From positions 1-33,875 of the forward strand of contig JAZUCO010000036.1 in NCBI GenBank assembly GCA_045639185.1: 33,875 bases of DNA, written 5' to 3'. The notes beneath the pieces are model-generated. The model saw nothing but the letters and a program-made list of their open reading frames with translations. It was not told the origin of the DNA and did no database searches. This DNA comes from UBA1081 sp045639185. Its GTDB lineage: Bacteria > Bacillota > Clostridia > Oscillospirales > Acutalibacteraceae. A program made the translations under genes and the position numbers. Every line of letters begins with the position of its first letter. Within the stretch, counting starts at the first letter, position 1. Of the stretch, positions 1-9,061 are shown one piece after another.

Positions 1-125
1 CCAACGCCCGATTGTGAGCAAAGCGAACAATAACGGCTCTGCCGTTTTATTTTCCTTCGGAAAATGCACATTCGTGCCGGGCGATGAATCATCGCCCCTA
101 CGATATATCAATCAATTTCTGCTTA
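1..125. repeat. Intergenic block of three short hairpins (REP-like)
   Basis: Three perfect hairpins stand in a row. AACGGC/GCCGTT lies at 32-46 with a 3-nt loop, ATTTTCC/GGAAAAT at 49-65 with a 3-nt loop, and GGGCGATGA/TCATCGCCC at 79-97 around a single central base. No ORF with a ribosome site lies here. The look is that of the short, GC-richer intergenic repeats dispersed in gut Clostridia genomes. Whether it is repeated elsewhere in this genome cannot be seen from the window, because no second copy is present in it. Confidence 0.55.
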
Positions 126-157
126 GCTAAATTATTGTTTATGAAAGGATTGATCTT

Positions 158-1030
158 ATGTCTGATATGCCTATTTTTGCAATTATGTACGACTTTGACC
201 GTACACTCAGCCCCCGTGATATGCAGGAATATCAGTTTATTCCGAGTCTCGGAATGACTGCTGCCGAATTCTGGAGTGAAGCCAATGAATTCGGTGACAA
301 AAATGATATGGATAAGATTCTTTCTTATATGTACACTATGCTGAGAAAGAGTGCAGAGCAGGGCAATCCCCTTACAAGAAAAAGAATCTTTGACGGCGGT
401 AAGACCATTGAATTTTTCCCCGGTGTTACAGACTGGTTTGAGAGAATCACACGTTTCGGCATTGAAAATGGTGTGATTGTTGAGCATTATGTGCTTTCTT
501 CAGGTCTTGTTGAAATTATTGAAGGCTCGGATATCGGCAAATATTTCAAAAAAATATACGCAAGTGAATTTCTTTATAATGATGACGGAATTGCCGTTTT
601 CCCCAAATCTGCCGTCAACTACACATCAAAAACACAGTTTATTTACAGAATCAACAAAGGTATTCTTGATGTTGCCAACGACAGAGACCTTAACCGCTCA
701 GTGCCAGACAACGACAGAAGAGTACGTTTCCAGAATATGCTTTACATAGGTGATGGGCTTTCTGATGTACCTTGCATGAAAATGGTAAAGGCATACGGCG
801 GATCTTCAATTGCTGTTTACAAAGATGAATCAAACAGACATCTTGTTGAAGACCTGCTCGGTCACGACAGAGTTGATTTCATTTTCCAGGCTGATTATTC
901 AGAAAATACAAATTTTGATATCACCGTAAAAAACCTTATCCGCAAAGCGGCAATTGAAGACAGACTTCTCGCTGAGCACAACAGTCAGCTTACAGATATT
1001 GACGAAAAACAGTATTCCATATTCTATTAA
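158..1030 (+). CDS. HAD-superfamily phosphatase
   Basis: Predicted cytosolic, Mg-dependent phosphohydrolase of the haloacid dehalogenase superfamily, 290 aa. Motif I is DFDRT at residues 12-16, with Asp12 the expected nucleophile and Asp14 the acid/base. A Ser in VLSSG (about residue 115) is motif II. A Lys in the FPKSAVNYTSK region and GDGLSD near residue 198 complete the active site (motifs III and IV). The long insert between motifs I and II is a cap domain that would set the substrate, which cannot be named from sequence. The start is supported by AAAGGA nine bases upstream. The gene stands alone and runs into a bidirectional terminator shared with the convergent mannosidase gene. Family assignment is firm; substrate is unknown. 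Confidence 0.85.
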   Translation: MSDMPIFAIMYDFDRTLSPRDMQEYQFIPSLGMTAAEFWSEANEFGDKNDMDKILSYMYTMLRKSAEQGNPLTRKRIFDGGKTIEFFPGVTDWFERITRFGIENGVIVEHYVLSSGLVEIIEGSDIGKYFKKIYASEFLYNDDGIAVFPKSAVNYTSKTQFIYRINKGILDVANDRDLNRSVPDNDRRVRFQNMLYIGDGLSDVPCMKMVKAYGGSSIAVYKDESNRHLVEDLLGHDRVDFIFQADYSENTNFDITVKNLIRKAAIEDRLLAEHNSQLTDIDEKQYSIFY

Positions 1031-1036
1031 AAAAAC

Positions 1037-1070
1037 ACGGTCACCTTTCTCCGAGGTGACCGTTAATTTT
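1037..1070. terminator. Bidirectional intrinsic terminator
   Basis: A 10-bp perfect stem ACGGTCACCT/AGGTGACCGT (1037-1046 with 1054-1063) has a 7-nt loop. TTAATTTT follows on the plus strand, and a run of A before it gives a U-tract on the minus strand. It sits between two convergent genes and can serve both. Confidence 0.85.
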
Positions 1071-4000
1071 ATCTGATTCTGAAAGTCCTTACTTCAAAGG
1101 GCTTTGTTTTTATTGTGAAAGAATTGCCGTTTACGTGTATCTCCTGCTCATCCTTTTCCATAAGATTACATTCCGTAACGCTTGTGAAAGGAATGCCCAG
1201 AGTGATTGTTCTCTCACCTCTGAAACTGCAGGATTCATAGCCTCTGAGAATGATTCCGTCTCCGTTTTCAGCTGTCTTGACAGCATCGATGACAAAATCA
1301 TTATGACTTACCGAAATAAAAGATGTACCTGACTCTACATAACCGTTCTGTGCTTTGATTTCTGTACCGATAAGAGAGAAATTAAGCTCCAGCGCACTAT
1401 CTACTGTACCTCCGGTCTGCCAAGTACCCTTATGGGGATAATAACTGTAAACAAAAGTATTTATGCCGATATCACCTGTTCTGTCAGGACAAGTGGGTGC
1501 TCTCATCATTGTAAGACGCATTTTATTGCCGAGGATATCGTACCCGTATTTACAGTCATTGAGAATACTTACACCGTAATCACCCTCAGAAAGGTCAGCC
1601 CATTTGTGAGCGCACTGTTCAAACTTTGCTGCATCAAAAGGATTGTTTCTGTGAGTCGGACGCATAATTGCACCGTGTGCAGTTTCAAACGCTGCCTCAT
1701 TGTTGAGAATATCAACATCAAATGCAGCTTTCATAACCTTATCTCTTTCATGCCAGTCAACAGTTGTGTTGAAATCAAGTTGTCTTCTGCCTGCATAAAG
1801 AATTATATCCTGCGTGATTGTTGATTTATTGAAACGTCTTGTGATTCTCAGTACCGCTCTTACGCTGTTGCTTTCTGCAACTTCAATACTCTCTGCTTTT
1901 TCAAGAATCCATTGTTTCTTGACATAATTCTGCTCAAGATTCCATGCTGTTTCATGAATACATTTATCAAGGAAAACAGAAATCTCATTTCCTTTGCCAC
2001 AAAGAGTTTCTCTGTTGTTTTCCTTATCAAAAATTGATGTTATAATTCCGTTTTCGTCAAACTCGGCTTTTAGGAATTCATTTTCAATAACATTCTCTTC
2101 ACATTTTACGGCAGATGACTCTTTCTTCTCTCCGAAAGGATAAACTCTGAAGCCCATTGACGGAACATCTTCTGCAATAAACTCAATATATCTTTCACCG
2201 TTTTCTGTGTATTCACGCATAACGGCATTTACATCACGGTCTGTTTTTACTTTTACGGGCCCTGAGACATTATGAGAATGAAGGTTCCACACAATAATGC
2301 CGTCATCAGTCACATTCACTTGAGAATTGAGAGAAGACAAAGCTTTTTCAAGAAGAACATTACCGCATTCTTCAAGCATTGCAAAATCAGGACGGCAATC
2401 TTCCATTGCTTCGTGAATTGAAGTGCCGGGAAGAATATCGTGGAACTGATTTTTAAGAAGAACTTTCCACAACCTGTCTGTTTCTTCTTTGTCATAACCG
2501 CCGCTGAATACACCTGCCATTTCACCCTTTGTAAGCAGGAATTCATTCTTTCTGTTGCCTTTCTTTATAAAAGCCTGAGAAGAATATGTACCGCGATGAT
2601 TTTCATAATAAAGTTCATCGCTGTAAACGGGCAGTTCTTCTCTTATATTTTCAACACCTGCAAAGAATTTCTGCGGATGTGCCATTTCAGATTCGGGAAG
2701 TCCCGGGAAATCTCTGAGTCTTTTTGCACTTTCAATCATTCTGTAAGTGCTGCCTCCGCCACCGTCACCGTAACCGAACATACCGAAAGATGTCTTCAGC
2801 ATTTCTTTGCAATCATTTCTGTAAGCTGCATTATAAATCTGCTCGGGATTATAATCCCCCTGATAAGGTGTGCGCTGATTATATGCAAGAATTTCAGACC
2901 CGTCTGCACCCTTCCATCTGAAAAGAGTGTGCGGAAACTTGTTTGTATCCTGATTCATAAGCTTTGCAGTGATAAAATATTTCATACCGCTTCGTTTTAT
3001 AATCTGTGGTAATGCCCAGGAAAAACCGAAACAGTCGGGCAACCAGTATATTTCTGAAGTCACACCGAATTCTTTTCTGAAAAACTCACTTCCGTAAAGA
3101 AGCTGTCTTATCATTGCTTCACCTGACGCAATATTTGTATCACACTCAACCCATGTGTTACCGACAATATTCCATTGGCCGTTTTTTACTTTTTCTTTGA
3201 TTCTTTCGTACACATCGGGATAATTTTCTTTAATCATATCATAGATAATAGCCTGACTCTGAGTAAATGTATAATCAGGATATGTATCCATAAGAGAGAG
3301 GGTGTTTATGAATGTTCTTGCAGACTTTCTTTCGCTTTCCTGCACACGCCAGAGCCATGCAACATCTATGTGGCTGTGGCCGTCCATAAAAACTTTTGCC
3401 TGAGCGGAATATCTGATTTCAGACAACGCTTTATCAAGGAATGCAGATGCAGTTCTGACAGATGTACGCACCTGAATATCATCAAAATCAAAATCAACAA
3501 TATGCAATGAATCATCAAGTGCTTTATACACACTTTCATAAATAAATTCGTCTTTTATGAATTCGAGAGCTTCCCAAATAAATTTACAATCGAGATAATA
3601 TTTTTCACAGATGCTGTCAACAGCCAGAAAACGTGCTGTGCTGAGAGTATATTCATGCTCTTTTGCACCGTCCATAGCATTGTCGCAGAAACCTGCAGAA
3701 TCAACATTTATTTCGAGTTCAACCTCCATCGGCTCACCGAAAACGAGGTCCTGATGATTAATAACAACAGTATCACGGGCAACCCATCCGCTGTTTTCAC
3801 GTGAACTTACGGAATTTACAAGCTTTCCGTTGATACGGACAAGAGCTTCACCGCCGAAATCAAGATTCAGATAAACTTTACCCTTACTGAATTCTTCAGG
3901 AAGAATCACATTTGTTCTGAAAATACGCGCACAGTCATATCTTGCAAACCAGTGGTCGCCAAGACTTATTTTTTCAAGTTTATCACTGAATCTGAACTGA

Positions 4001-4122
4001 CCGTGACCGAGATAATCACCGTCATATGTCAGCCACTCGGGCATTGCAACACTACCGTTATAACAATAACCGCCAAGCTGATTCATCATATCAAGAAGTA
4101 TGCCTTTTTTTACTGTTTTCAA
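1069..4122 (-). CDS. Alpha-mannosidase, glycoside hydrolase family 38
   Basis: Retaining exo-alpha-mannosidase of GH38, about 1017 aa, most like the cytosolic MAN2C1-type class by length and layout. An N-terminal beta-sandwich region (about 1-235) precedes the catalytic domain. HSHIDVAWLW (His252, His254 and Asp256, counted from the upstream GTG) holds zinc ligands, and WLPDCFG (Asp366) holds the nucleophile. There is no signal peptide, so it probably acts on imported oligomannose or N-glycan fragments. An upstream in-frame GTG at 4131 exists, but it overlaps the Shine-Dalgarno AGAGGGGTGA. The TTG at 4122 lies five bases after that site and is the better start. It is transcribed from its own promoter, divergent from the beta-galactosidase. 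Family is certain; linkage preference is not. Confidence 0.92.
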   Translation of the reverse strand: MKTVKKGILLDMMNQLGGYCYNGSVAMPEWLTYDGDYLGHGQFRFSDKLEKISLGDHWFARYDCARIFRTNVILPEEFSKGKVYLNLDFGGEALVRINGKLVNSVSSRENSGWVARDTVVINHQDLVFGEPMEVELEINVDSAGFCDNAMDGAKEHEYTLSTARFLAVDSICEKYYLDCKFIWEALEFIKDEFIYESVYKALDDSLHIVDFDFDDIQVRTSVRTASAFLDKALSEIRYSAQAKVFMDGHSHIDVAWLWRVQESERKSARTFINTLSLMDTYPDYTFTQSQAIIYDMIKENYPDVYERIKEKVKNGQWNIVGNTWVECDTNIASGEAMIRQLLYGSEFFRKEFGVTSEIYWLPDCFGFSWALPQIIKRSGMKYFITAKLMNQDTNKFPHTLFRWKGADGSEILAYNQRTPYQGDYNPEQIYNAAYRNDCKEMLKTSFGMFGYGDGGGGSTYRMIESAKRLRDFPGLPESEMAHPQKFFAGVENIREELPVYSDELYYENHRGTYSSQAFIKKGNRKNEFLLTKGEMAGVFSGGYDKEETDRLWKVLLKNQFHDILPGTSIHEAMEDCRPDFAMLEECGNVLLEKALSSLNSQVNVTDDGIIVWNLHSHNVSGPVKVKTDRDVNAVMREYTENGERYIEFIAEDVPSMGFRVYPFGEKKESSAVKCEENVIENEFLKAEFDENGIITSIFDKENNRETLCGKGNEISVFLDKCIHETAWNLEQNYVKKQWILEKAESIEVAESNSVRAVLRITRRFNKSTITQDIILYAGRRQLDFNTTVDWHERDKVMKAAFDVDILNNEAAFETAHGAIMRPTHRNNPFDAAKFEQCAHKWADLSEGDYGVSILNDCKYGYDILGNKMRLTMMRAPTCPDRTGDIGINTFVYSYYPHKGTWQTGGTVDSALELNFSLIGTEIKAQNGYVESGTSFISVSHNDFVIDAVKTAENGDGIILRGYESCSFRGERTITLGIPFTSVTECNLMEKDEQEIHVNGNSFTIKTKPFEVRTFRIR

Positions 4123-4151
4123 AGTTGTCACCCCTCTGATTTATTGATTTT

Positions 4152-4180
4152 ATGATAACAGATGCCATACTGCAAGTCAA
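4152..4180 (-). promoter_or_regulatory. Promoter of the alpha-mannosidase gene
   Basis: Read on the minus strand: -35 TTGACT (4175-4180), a 17-bp spacer, and -10 TATCAT (4152-4157) preceded by TGT, an extended -10. It lies 30 bases before the proposed TTG start. Confidence 0.75.
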
Positions 4181-4203
4181 TCAATTAAATATCATTTTGC
4201 CAC

Positions 4204-4232
4204 TTGCCTTTATAATTTTATTTTGCTATAAT
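4204..4232 (+). promoter_or_regulatory. Promoter of the beta-galactosidase gene
   Basis: -35 TTGCCT (4204-4209), a 17-bp spacer, and a perfect -10 TATAAT (4227-4232) with TGC in front. A 6-bp inverted repeat, GCAAGT (4172-4177) and ACTTGC (4202-4207), touches the -35 boxes of both divergent promoters and could be an operator. Confidence 0.78.
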
Positions 4233-4268
4233 AAAATTAATTATATAAATTTATGTCAGGAGTTTGCT

Positions 4269-7200
4269 ATGAATACTTTACCATTATGGCAGGATATCGA
4301 AAAATTCAGCATAAACACAGAAAAGCGCTCTGCTGCAGGCTTTCCTGTTAATCCGCAAAACAAAAAGAAAAAAATAATGAATCTTAACGGTGAATGGAAA
4401 TTCAAATTTCAGCCTCACAGCAAATTCATTGTTAAAGATTATCAGAATCCCGACTTCAACGCAGACAGCTGGGATAATATATCTGTGCCTTCAGAATGGC
4501 AGATAAAAGGTTACGGTACACCTATTTATACAAACATCAACTACCCCACACCTATTTCAACAATAAACATCCCTCAGATTGACGATTCAAAAAATCCCTG
4601 CGGTCTTTACATCAGAGATTTTGATCTTCCCGAAACAGAGGATAATGTATTTATTCACTTCGGCGGTATCAACTCCTGCGGTGAAGTGTATGTAAACGGC
4701 AATTTCGTGGGTTATTCTCAGGACACTTTTGACGAAACCGAATATGACATCACAAAGTATGTTCACAAAGGCAAAAACAGACTTGCTGTTACAGTTCATC
4801 AGTTCTGTGACGGCAGCTATCTTGAAGACCAGGACATGTGGCGTCTTTCAGGTATTTTCCGTGATGTAAATATCGTTTTCAAACCTAAAACTTTCATCCG
4901 CGACTTCTTTATGAGAAGTGAAATGAGTGATAATTACACAAAAGCTCTTTTCCGTCTTGATGCAGAAATAGAATCAAGAGGCAAGACTTTTGCAGGCGGT
5001 GAACTCAGAGTTGAAATAGCTGATGCAAAAGGCAAACTTTTTGCCTGTGCGGCAGTTCCCCTCGGTTCACTCAGCGCTTATACCGAAAGCAAGACTTCAA
5101 TAGACATAAATGTTGAGAATATGCAGCTCTGGAGCCACGAAAATCCTTATCTTTACACAGTTAAGGTTGAACTTAAAGAAAACGGCAAAACAGTTGATAT
5201 GAGAGTTCACAAATTCGGTTTCAGAGAAGTTAAAATTGAGAAATACAGCGACGAAACAAAAAGAGGACCCTTTATTCTTCTCAATGGCGTGCCCCTTAAA
5301 ATCTGCGGTGTAAACCGTCACGATTTCCATCCTGATTACGGTCACGCAGTACCCGAAGAGCTTATCAGGGCAGACCTTGAACTTCTCAAGAGAAGCAATA
5401 TCACAAACGTCAGAACCTGTCACTACCCCAATTCAAGAAGATTCTATGAACTCTGTGATGAAATCGGTCTTCTTGTAATGAGTGAAAACAACCTTGAAAC
5501 ACACGGTCTTGCACACAAGATCCCCGGCAGCAATCCTCAGTGGAGTGCTCAGTGTTGTTACAGAATGTCAAATATGGTGAATTCATTCAAAAATCACTCC
5601 TGCATTCTTTTCTGGTCACTCGGCAACGAAAGCGGTAACGGCAGAACATTTGCCGATATGAAGACAACTGCACTTGCAATTGACAACACAAGACCCATTC
5701 ACTATGAGCCTGATGACCATATCAGAGTTTCTGACATAATGAGTGAAATGTACACCGTGCAGACAGAAATGGCTGATATCGGCGAAAACAAAACTCATAT
5801 TCACTCTCGAGCACTCTGGAATGCAGGTATGGGTTACCGTCTTACTCCTGAAATGTACAGAGATAAGCCTTTCATTCTGTGTGAATACAGCCACGCTATG
5901 GGTAACAGTATGGGTAACTTTGCTGATTACTGGGCAGACTTCAAGAAATATGACAGGCTTGCAGGCGGTTATATCTGGGACTTCGCTGACCAGTCAATCA
6001 GAACAACGCTTCCCGACGGCAGATCAAAGTGGAATTACGGCGGTGACTTCGGTGACAAGCCCAATGACGGTAACTTTGCATTCAATGGTGTTTTCAGAGC
6101 AGACCGTTCTCCCAATCCCCATTATTATGAAGTTGTAAAATGCTATCAGCAGGCTGATTTCACACTCGAAGGCAATACTGTTGAAATTCTGAACAGATTT
6201 ATGTTCACTTCACTTGACAATTTCCGCATTGAATTCACTTACATAAAAGAAGACAAAACCATCTGTAATGCTGTAGCTGATGTCCCCTCTGCAGGATACC
6301 TTGAAACAGCAAAAGTAAAAGTTCCCTTTGATATGAACGAGTCAGGCGAAAGCCTTCTCAATGTAAAGCTTATACTCAAAAAAGATATGATGTCTCTGAA
6401 AAAAGGTCACGTAATGGCAACAGAGCAGTTCATCATCGGTGAGTATAAATTTGCAGAAACAGATGATTCAGCAAAAGGCTTTATCTACTTCAAAAAAGAA
6501 GCAAACGATATCTTTGTAAACGGTAAAGATTTCACAGTTGCATTCTCAAAGAAAACAGGTGAACTTTATTCTTACAAAAAGAACGATAAAGAATTCCTCA
6601 AAAGCGGTATTCGTCCCGTTTTCTGCCGTGCAAACACAGACAATGAACGCATTGCTCAGGTACCCTTTGACTGGGTTAAAACTCTTATCGGTCTCAATGC
6701 TTTCAGAAGCGCAACAAAAATGCTCAGAGCAACAGATATAAAAGCCGAAAATATCGGTGATACAGTAAAAGTTACAGTCTGCTGGAAAACAAAGTATATC
6801 GAAAAGATTGTTACAGAATACATTGTTTACCCTGACGGAAAAATCTCTGCTTCACTCTCCTGCAAGAATATGATTCCCGTTGACATGCCCAGATACGGTC
6901 TTACATTTGAACTCAAAGAAGGCATTGACGGTGTCAGATATTACGGTAAAGGTCCCCACGAAAACTACTGCGACAGAAAGACAAGTGCAGACCTTGGTGT
7001 TTACGAATTCAACTCTGCAGAAGATTTTATTCACGATTATCTTTTCCCGCAGGAAAATGCAAACCGCTGCGACGTAAGATGGTTTGAAGTGGGCAAGGAC
7101 AGCGGTGTTCGTGTAGAAGCTATAGGAAAAGCTTTTGAAGCAAGTGTTCATCCCTACAGAATGGATGACCTTCACAATGCAGACCACGAATGCTATCTTA

Positions 7201-7346
7201 CAAGACGTGATTCTCTCAGCGTTTACATTGACGGCGGTCAGCAGGGTGTCGGCGGTGACGTGCCTGCAATCGCAACTCTGAAAAAACAGTACAAATTGCC
7301 GAAATATGAAGTGTTGAATCTCAACTTTATGATAATATTCCGATAA
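4269..7346 (+). CDS. lacZ: Beta-galactosidase, glycoside hydrolase family 2 (LacZ type)
   Basis: Large LacZ-type beta-galactosidase of 1025 aa, close to E. coli LacZ in length, with the same order: jelly-roll sugar-binding domain, Ig-like domain, TIM barrel, second Ig-like domain and C-terminal beta-sandwich. The acid/base Glu454 lies in SLGNESGNG and the nucleophile Glu539 in ILCEYSHAMGNS. GGYIWDFADQ is also conserved. There is no signal peptide, so it is cytosolic. The frame stays open for 39 codons upstream, but those codons contain the promoter. The ATG at 4269 has AGGAG six bases before it and is the real start. It probably cleaves terminal galactose from imported host-type glycans, together with the neighbouring mannosidase and fucosidase. 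Confidence 0.93.
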   Translation: MNTLPLWQDIEKFSINTEKRSAAGFPVNPQNKKKKIMNLNGEWKFKFQPHSKFIVKDYQNPDFNADSWDNISVPSEWQIKGYGTPIYTNINYPTPISTINIPQIDDSKNPCGLYIRDFDLPETEDNVFIHFGGINSCGEVYVNGNFVGYSQDTFDETEYDITKYVHKGKNRLAVTVHQFCDGSYLEDQDMWRLSGIFRDVNIVFKPKTFIRDFFMRSEMSDNYTKALFRLDAEIESRGKTFAGGELRVEIADAKGKLFACAAVPLGSLSAYTESKTSIDINVENMQLWSHENPYLYTVKVELKENGKTVDMRVHKFGFREVKIEKYSDETKRGPFILLNGVPLKICGVNRHDFHPDYGHAVPEELIRADLELLKRSNITNVRTCHYPNSRRFYELCDEIGLLVMSENNLETHGLAHKIPGSNPQWSAQCCYRMSNMVNSFKNHSCILFWSLGNESGNGRTFADMKTTALAIDNTRPIHYEPDDHIRVSDIMSEMYTVQTEMADIGENKTHIHSRALWNAGMGYRLTPEMYRDKPFILCEYSHAMGNSMGNFADYWADFKKYDRLAGGYIWDFADQSIRTTLPDGRSKWNYGGDFGDKPNDGNFAFNGVFRADRSPNPHYYEVVKCYQQADFTLEGNTVEILNRFMFTSLDNFRIEFTYIKEDKTICNAVADVPSAGYLETAKVKVPFDMNESGESLLNVKLILKKDMMSLKKGHVMATEQFIIGEYKFAETDDSAKGFIYFKKEANDIFVNGKDFTVAFSKKTGELYSYKKNDKEFLKSGIRPVFCRANTDNERIAQVPFDWVKTLIGLNAFRSATKMLRATDIKAENIGDTVKVTVCWKTKYIEKIVTEYIVYPDGKISASLSCKNMIPVDMPRYGLTFELKEGIDGVRYYGKGPHENYCDRKTSADLGVYEFNSAEDFIHDYLFPQENANRCDVRWFEVGKDSGVRVEAIGKAFEASVHPYRMDDLHNADHECYLTRRDSLSVYIDGGQQGVGGDVPAIATLKKQYKLPKYEVLNLNFMIIFR

Positions 7347-7372
7347 ATAATTAACAGCTCATTAAAATCTTC

Positions 7373-7401
7373 TTGATTTTTATCCGGTAATAAGGTATTA
7401 T
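7373..7401 (+). promoter_or_regulatory. Promoter of the lipoprotein-SDR pair
   Basis: -35 TTGATT (7373-7378), a 17-bp spacer, and -10 TATTAT (7396-7401). It lies 44 bases upstream of the proposed TTG start at 7446. Confidence 0.65.
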
Positions 7402-7445
7402 ATTTTTTGGTAAAAAAATACTTAAAAAAATAAAAGGTGATTATT

Positions 7446-8201
7446 TTGAAAAAAACAATTAGTGTAATTTTTGCATTACTTCTCTGCGTTTCTGTTCTGT
7501 TCACAGGATGCAACAAGGGAGAAACTCCTCAGGGTGGCGTTGTTGATATGCAGGATTATGATGAAAATGCCCCCGTTGTTGTTAAGCCCGATATCAGCAT
7601 TCAGGAAGGCGAAACAGTTGCTGAAGTAACACTTGGCGCAGGAGTTGAAACATTCATTTCAAATGCATACTATCTTGAAGGTAATATTTACAGCGGCAGC
7701 GAAGGTGCTATGCCCGTTAAACTTGCAACAGACGGTAAGAATCTTCAGTTCACAACAGACTTTGCAATTGAAGAAACAGCAAAAATCGTTTTCGGTGTAA
7801 TTGTTCTTGATGAAAAGACTTATGTTACTCTTCCTGAAAAGAAACAGTATACAGAGCTCAGCGATACTCTTCTCAAAATGCTTAGTATGGATGATATTAT
7901 CAGCGTATCTGAATTCCAGACAATCAAAGCTGAAGAGGAAGCAGGCAATGTTACATACACATCCGTTACAATCAACGGTCAAGCAGGTCTTTGTACAACT
8001 TACACATACGAAGATACAATTGTAAAGCTTTACTCTATCGGTGATCAGCTTATCGAGGTTGATAACTGCAATATGGAAGGCGTTCCCACAATGATCATTG
8101 AAGTTAAGAGTATCACAAACCAGATTCCCTCAGACCAGCTTACACTCAAAGGTCTTACACAGGCATCTGCAACAAGCTTCTTTGCTTCTCTTATCGGTTA
8201 A
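7446..8201 (+). CDS. Secreted lipoprotein of unknown function
   Basis: Membrane-anchored lipoprotein of about 251 aa. A Lys-rich start and a hydrophobic stretch end in the lipobox LFTGC, with Cys22 the lipidation site. The mature part is acidic and Thr-rich, with no catalytic motif I recognise. Alternating polar and hydrophobic residues fit a beta-rich extracellular domain. Start choice: a GTG at 7437 is part of the ribosome site AAAGGTGA, so the TTG at 7446, five bases after that site, is preferred. It also places the Lys residues right at the N-terminus. The SDR gene follows 12 bases downstream, so the two are probably co-transcribed, although no functional link is evident. Confidence 0.75.
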   Translation: MKKTISVIFALLLCVSVLFTGCNKGETPQGGVVDMQDYDENAPVVVKPDISIQEGETVAEVTLGAGVETFISNAYYLEGNIYSGSEGAMPVKLATDGKNLQFTTDFAIEETAKIVFGVIVLDEKTYVTLPEKKQYTELSDTLLKMLSMDDIISVSEFQTIKAEEEAGNVTYTSVTINGQAGLCTTYTYEDTIVKLYSIGDQLIEVDNCNMEGVPTMIIEVKSITNQIPSDQLTLKGLTQASATSFFASLIG

Positions 8202-8213
8202 TACAGAAGAATT

Positions 8214-8951
8214 ATGAAATGTAAAACAGCAGTTGTTACCGGAGGCGCAACGGGAATAGGTGAAGCTATTGTCCGTTCTCTTTGCCGTGACGGTTTCTGC
8301 ACAGCTATCGTTTACAACAGCTCTGATGTCAAAGCTCGGCTTCTGGCATCAGAGCTTTCTGATAAAGGATACACTGTAAAAGCATACAAGGCTGATGTTT
8401 CTTCATCAGCAGATATTGATGCTCTTTATAACGCTGTAAACAATGATTTCGGTGATATTGAAGTTATTGTCAACAATGCGGGAATTGCACAGCAGAAGCT
8501 CTTCACAGACATTACAGACGAAGATTGGAACAAGATGATAGGTATTAATCTTACCGGCTCATTCAATGTCTGCAGACGTTTTATTCCCGACCTTGTCAGG
8601 GCAAAAAAAGGAAAAATAATAAACATATCCTCAATGTGGGGGCAGGTAGGAGCCTCCTGCGAAGTACATTATTCCGCTTCAAAAGCAGGAATAATCGGCA
8701 TGACAAAGGCTCTTGCCCAGGAGCTTGCACCATCGGGAATCACAGTTAACTGCGTTTCTCCAGGTGCAATAGACACAAATATGATGGCATCATTCTCTGA
8801 AGAAGACAAAGCCTCATTGTGCGAAGAAATCCCTCTGGGCAGACTAGGCAAGGCAGAAGAAGTTGCAGAAACTGTGGCTTTCCTTGCATCAGAAAAAGCC
8901 GCCTACATTACAGGACAAGTTATTGCCGTCAACGGCGGAATGGTAATATAA
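8214..8951 (+). CDS. Short-chain dehydrogenase/reductase, FabG-like
   Basis: Classical SDR of 245 aa, the usual length for 3-oxoacyl-ACP reductase (FabG) and its relatives. The cofactor motif TGGATGIG lies at 9-16, NNAG at 87-90, and the catalytic residues are Ser140, Tyr153 and Lys157 (YSASK). The C-terminus GQVIAVNGGM is typical of FabG-like enzymes. It uses NAD(P)H to reduce a ketone, but a specific substrate cannot be assigned. It is not next to other fatty-acid synthesis genes, so it may be a stand-alone reductase rather than the housekeeping FabG. The ribosome site is weak (AGAAG). It sits 12 bases after the lipoprotein gene and ends in a strong terminator. Confidence 0.85.
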   Translation: MKCKTAVVTGGATGIGEAIVRSLCRDGFCTAIVYNSSDVKARLLASELSDKGYTVKAYKADVSSSADIDALYNAVNNDFGDIEVIVNNAGIAQQKLFTDITDEDWNKMIGINLTGSFNVCRRFIPDLVRAKKGKIINISSMWGQVGASCEVHYSASKAGIIGMTKALAQELAPSGITVNCVSPGAIDTNMMASFSEEDKASLCEEIPLGRLGKAEEVAETVAFLASEKAAYITGQVIAVNGGMVI

Positions 8952-8955
8952 CAAC

Positions 8956-8988
8956 AAAAAACGGATGCTTCATCCGTTTTTATTTTTT
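8956..8988 (+). terminator. Intrinsic terminator after the SDR gene
   Basis: Stem AAAAACGGATG/CATCCGTTTTT around a 3-nt CTT loop, followed by ATTTTTTT. Confidence 0.88.
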
Positions 8989-8996
8989 TGCACAGA

Positions 8997-9025
8997 TTGA
9001 CTTTCAAAAAAAGCTGAGATATACT
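8997..9025 (+). promoter_or_regulatory. Promoter of the small lipoprotein gene
   Basis: -35 TTGACT (8997-9002), a 17-bp spacer, and -10 TATACT (9020-9025), 36 bases before the ATG at 9062. Confidence 0.7.
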
Positions 9026-9061
9026 AAAAACAAATCAGTACATAAAGAAAAGGCAACAAAA

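Noticed and set aside
98..487. Minus-strand open frame over the HAD gene
   Set aside because: It lies opposite a gene with full HAD motifs, and its protein shows no family pattern.
4152..4268. N-terminal extension of the beta-galactosidase
   Set aside because: The stretch contains both divergent promoters, and the strong ribosome site belongs to the ATG at 4269.
8819..9061. Longer form of the small lipoprotein starting inside the SDR gene
   Set aside because: It would overlap the SDR gene and read through a terminator, and it would bury the signal peptide.
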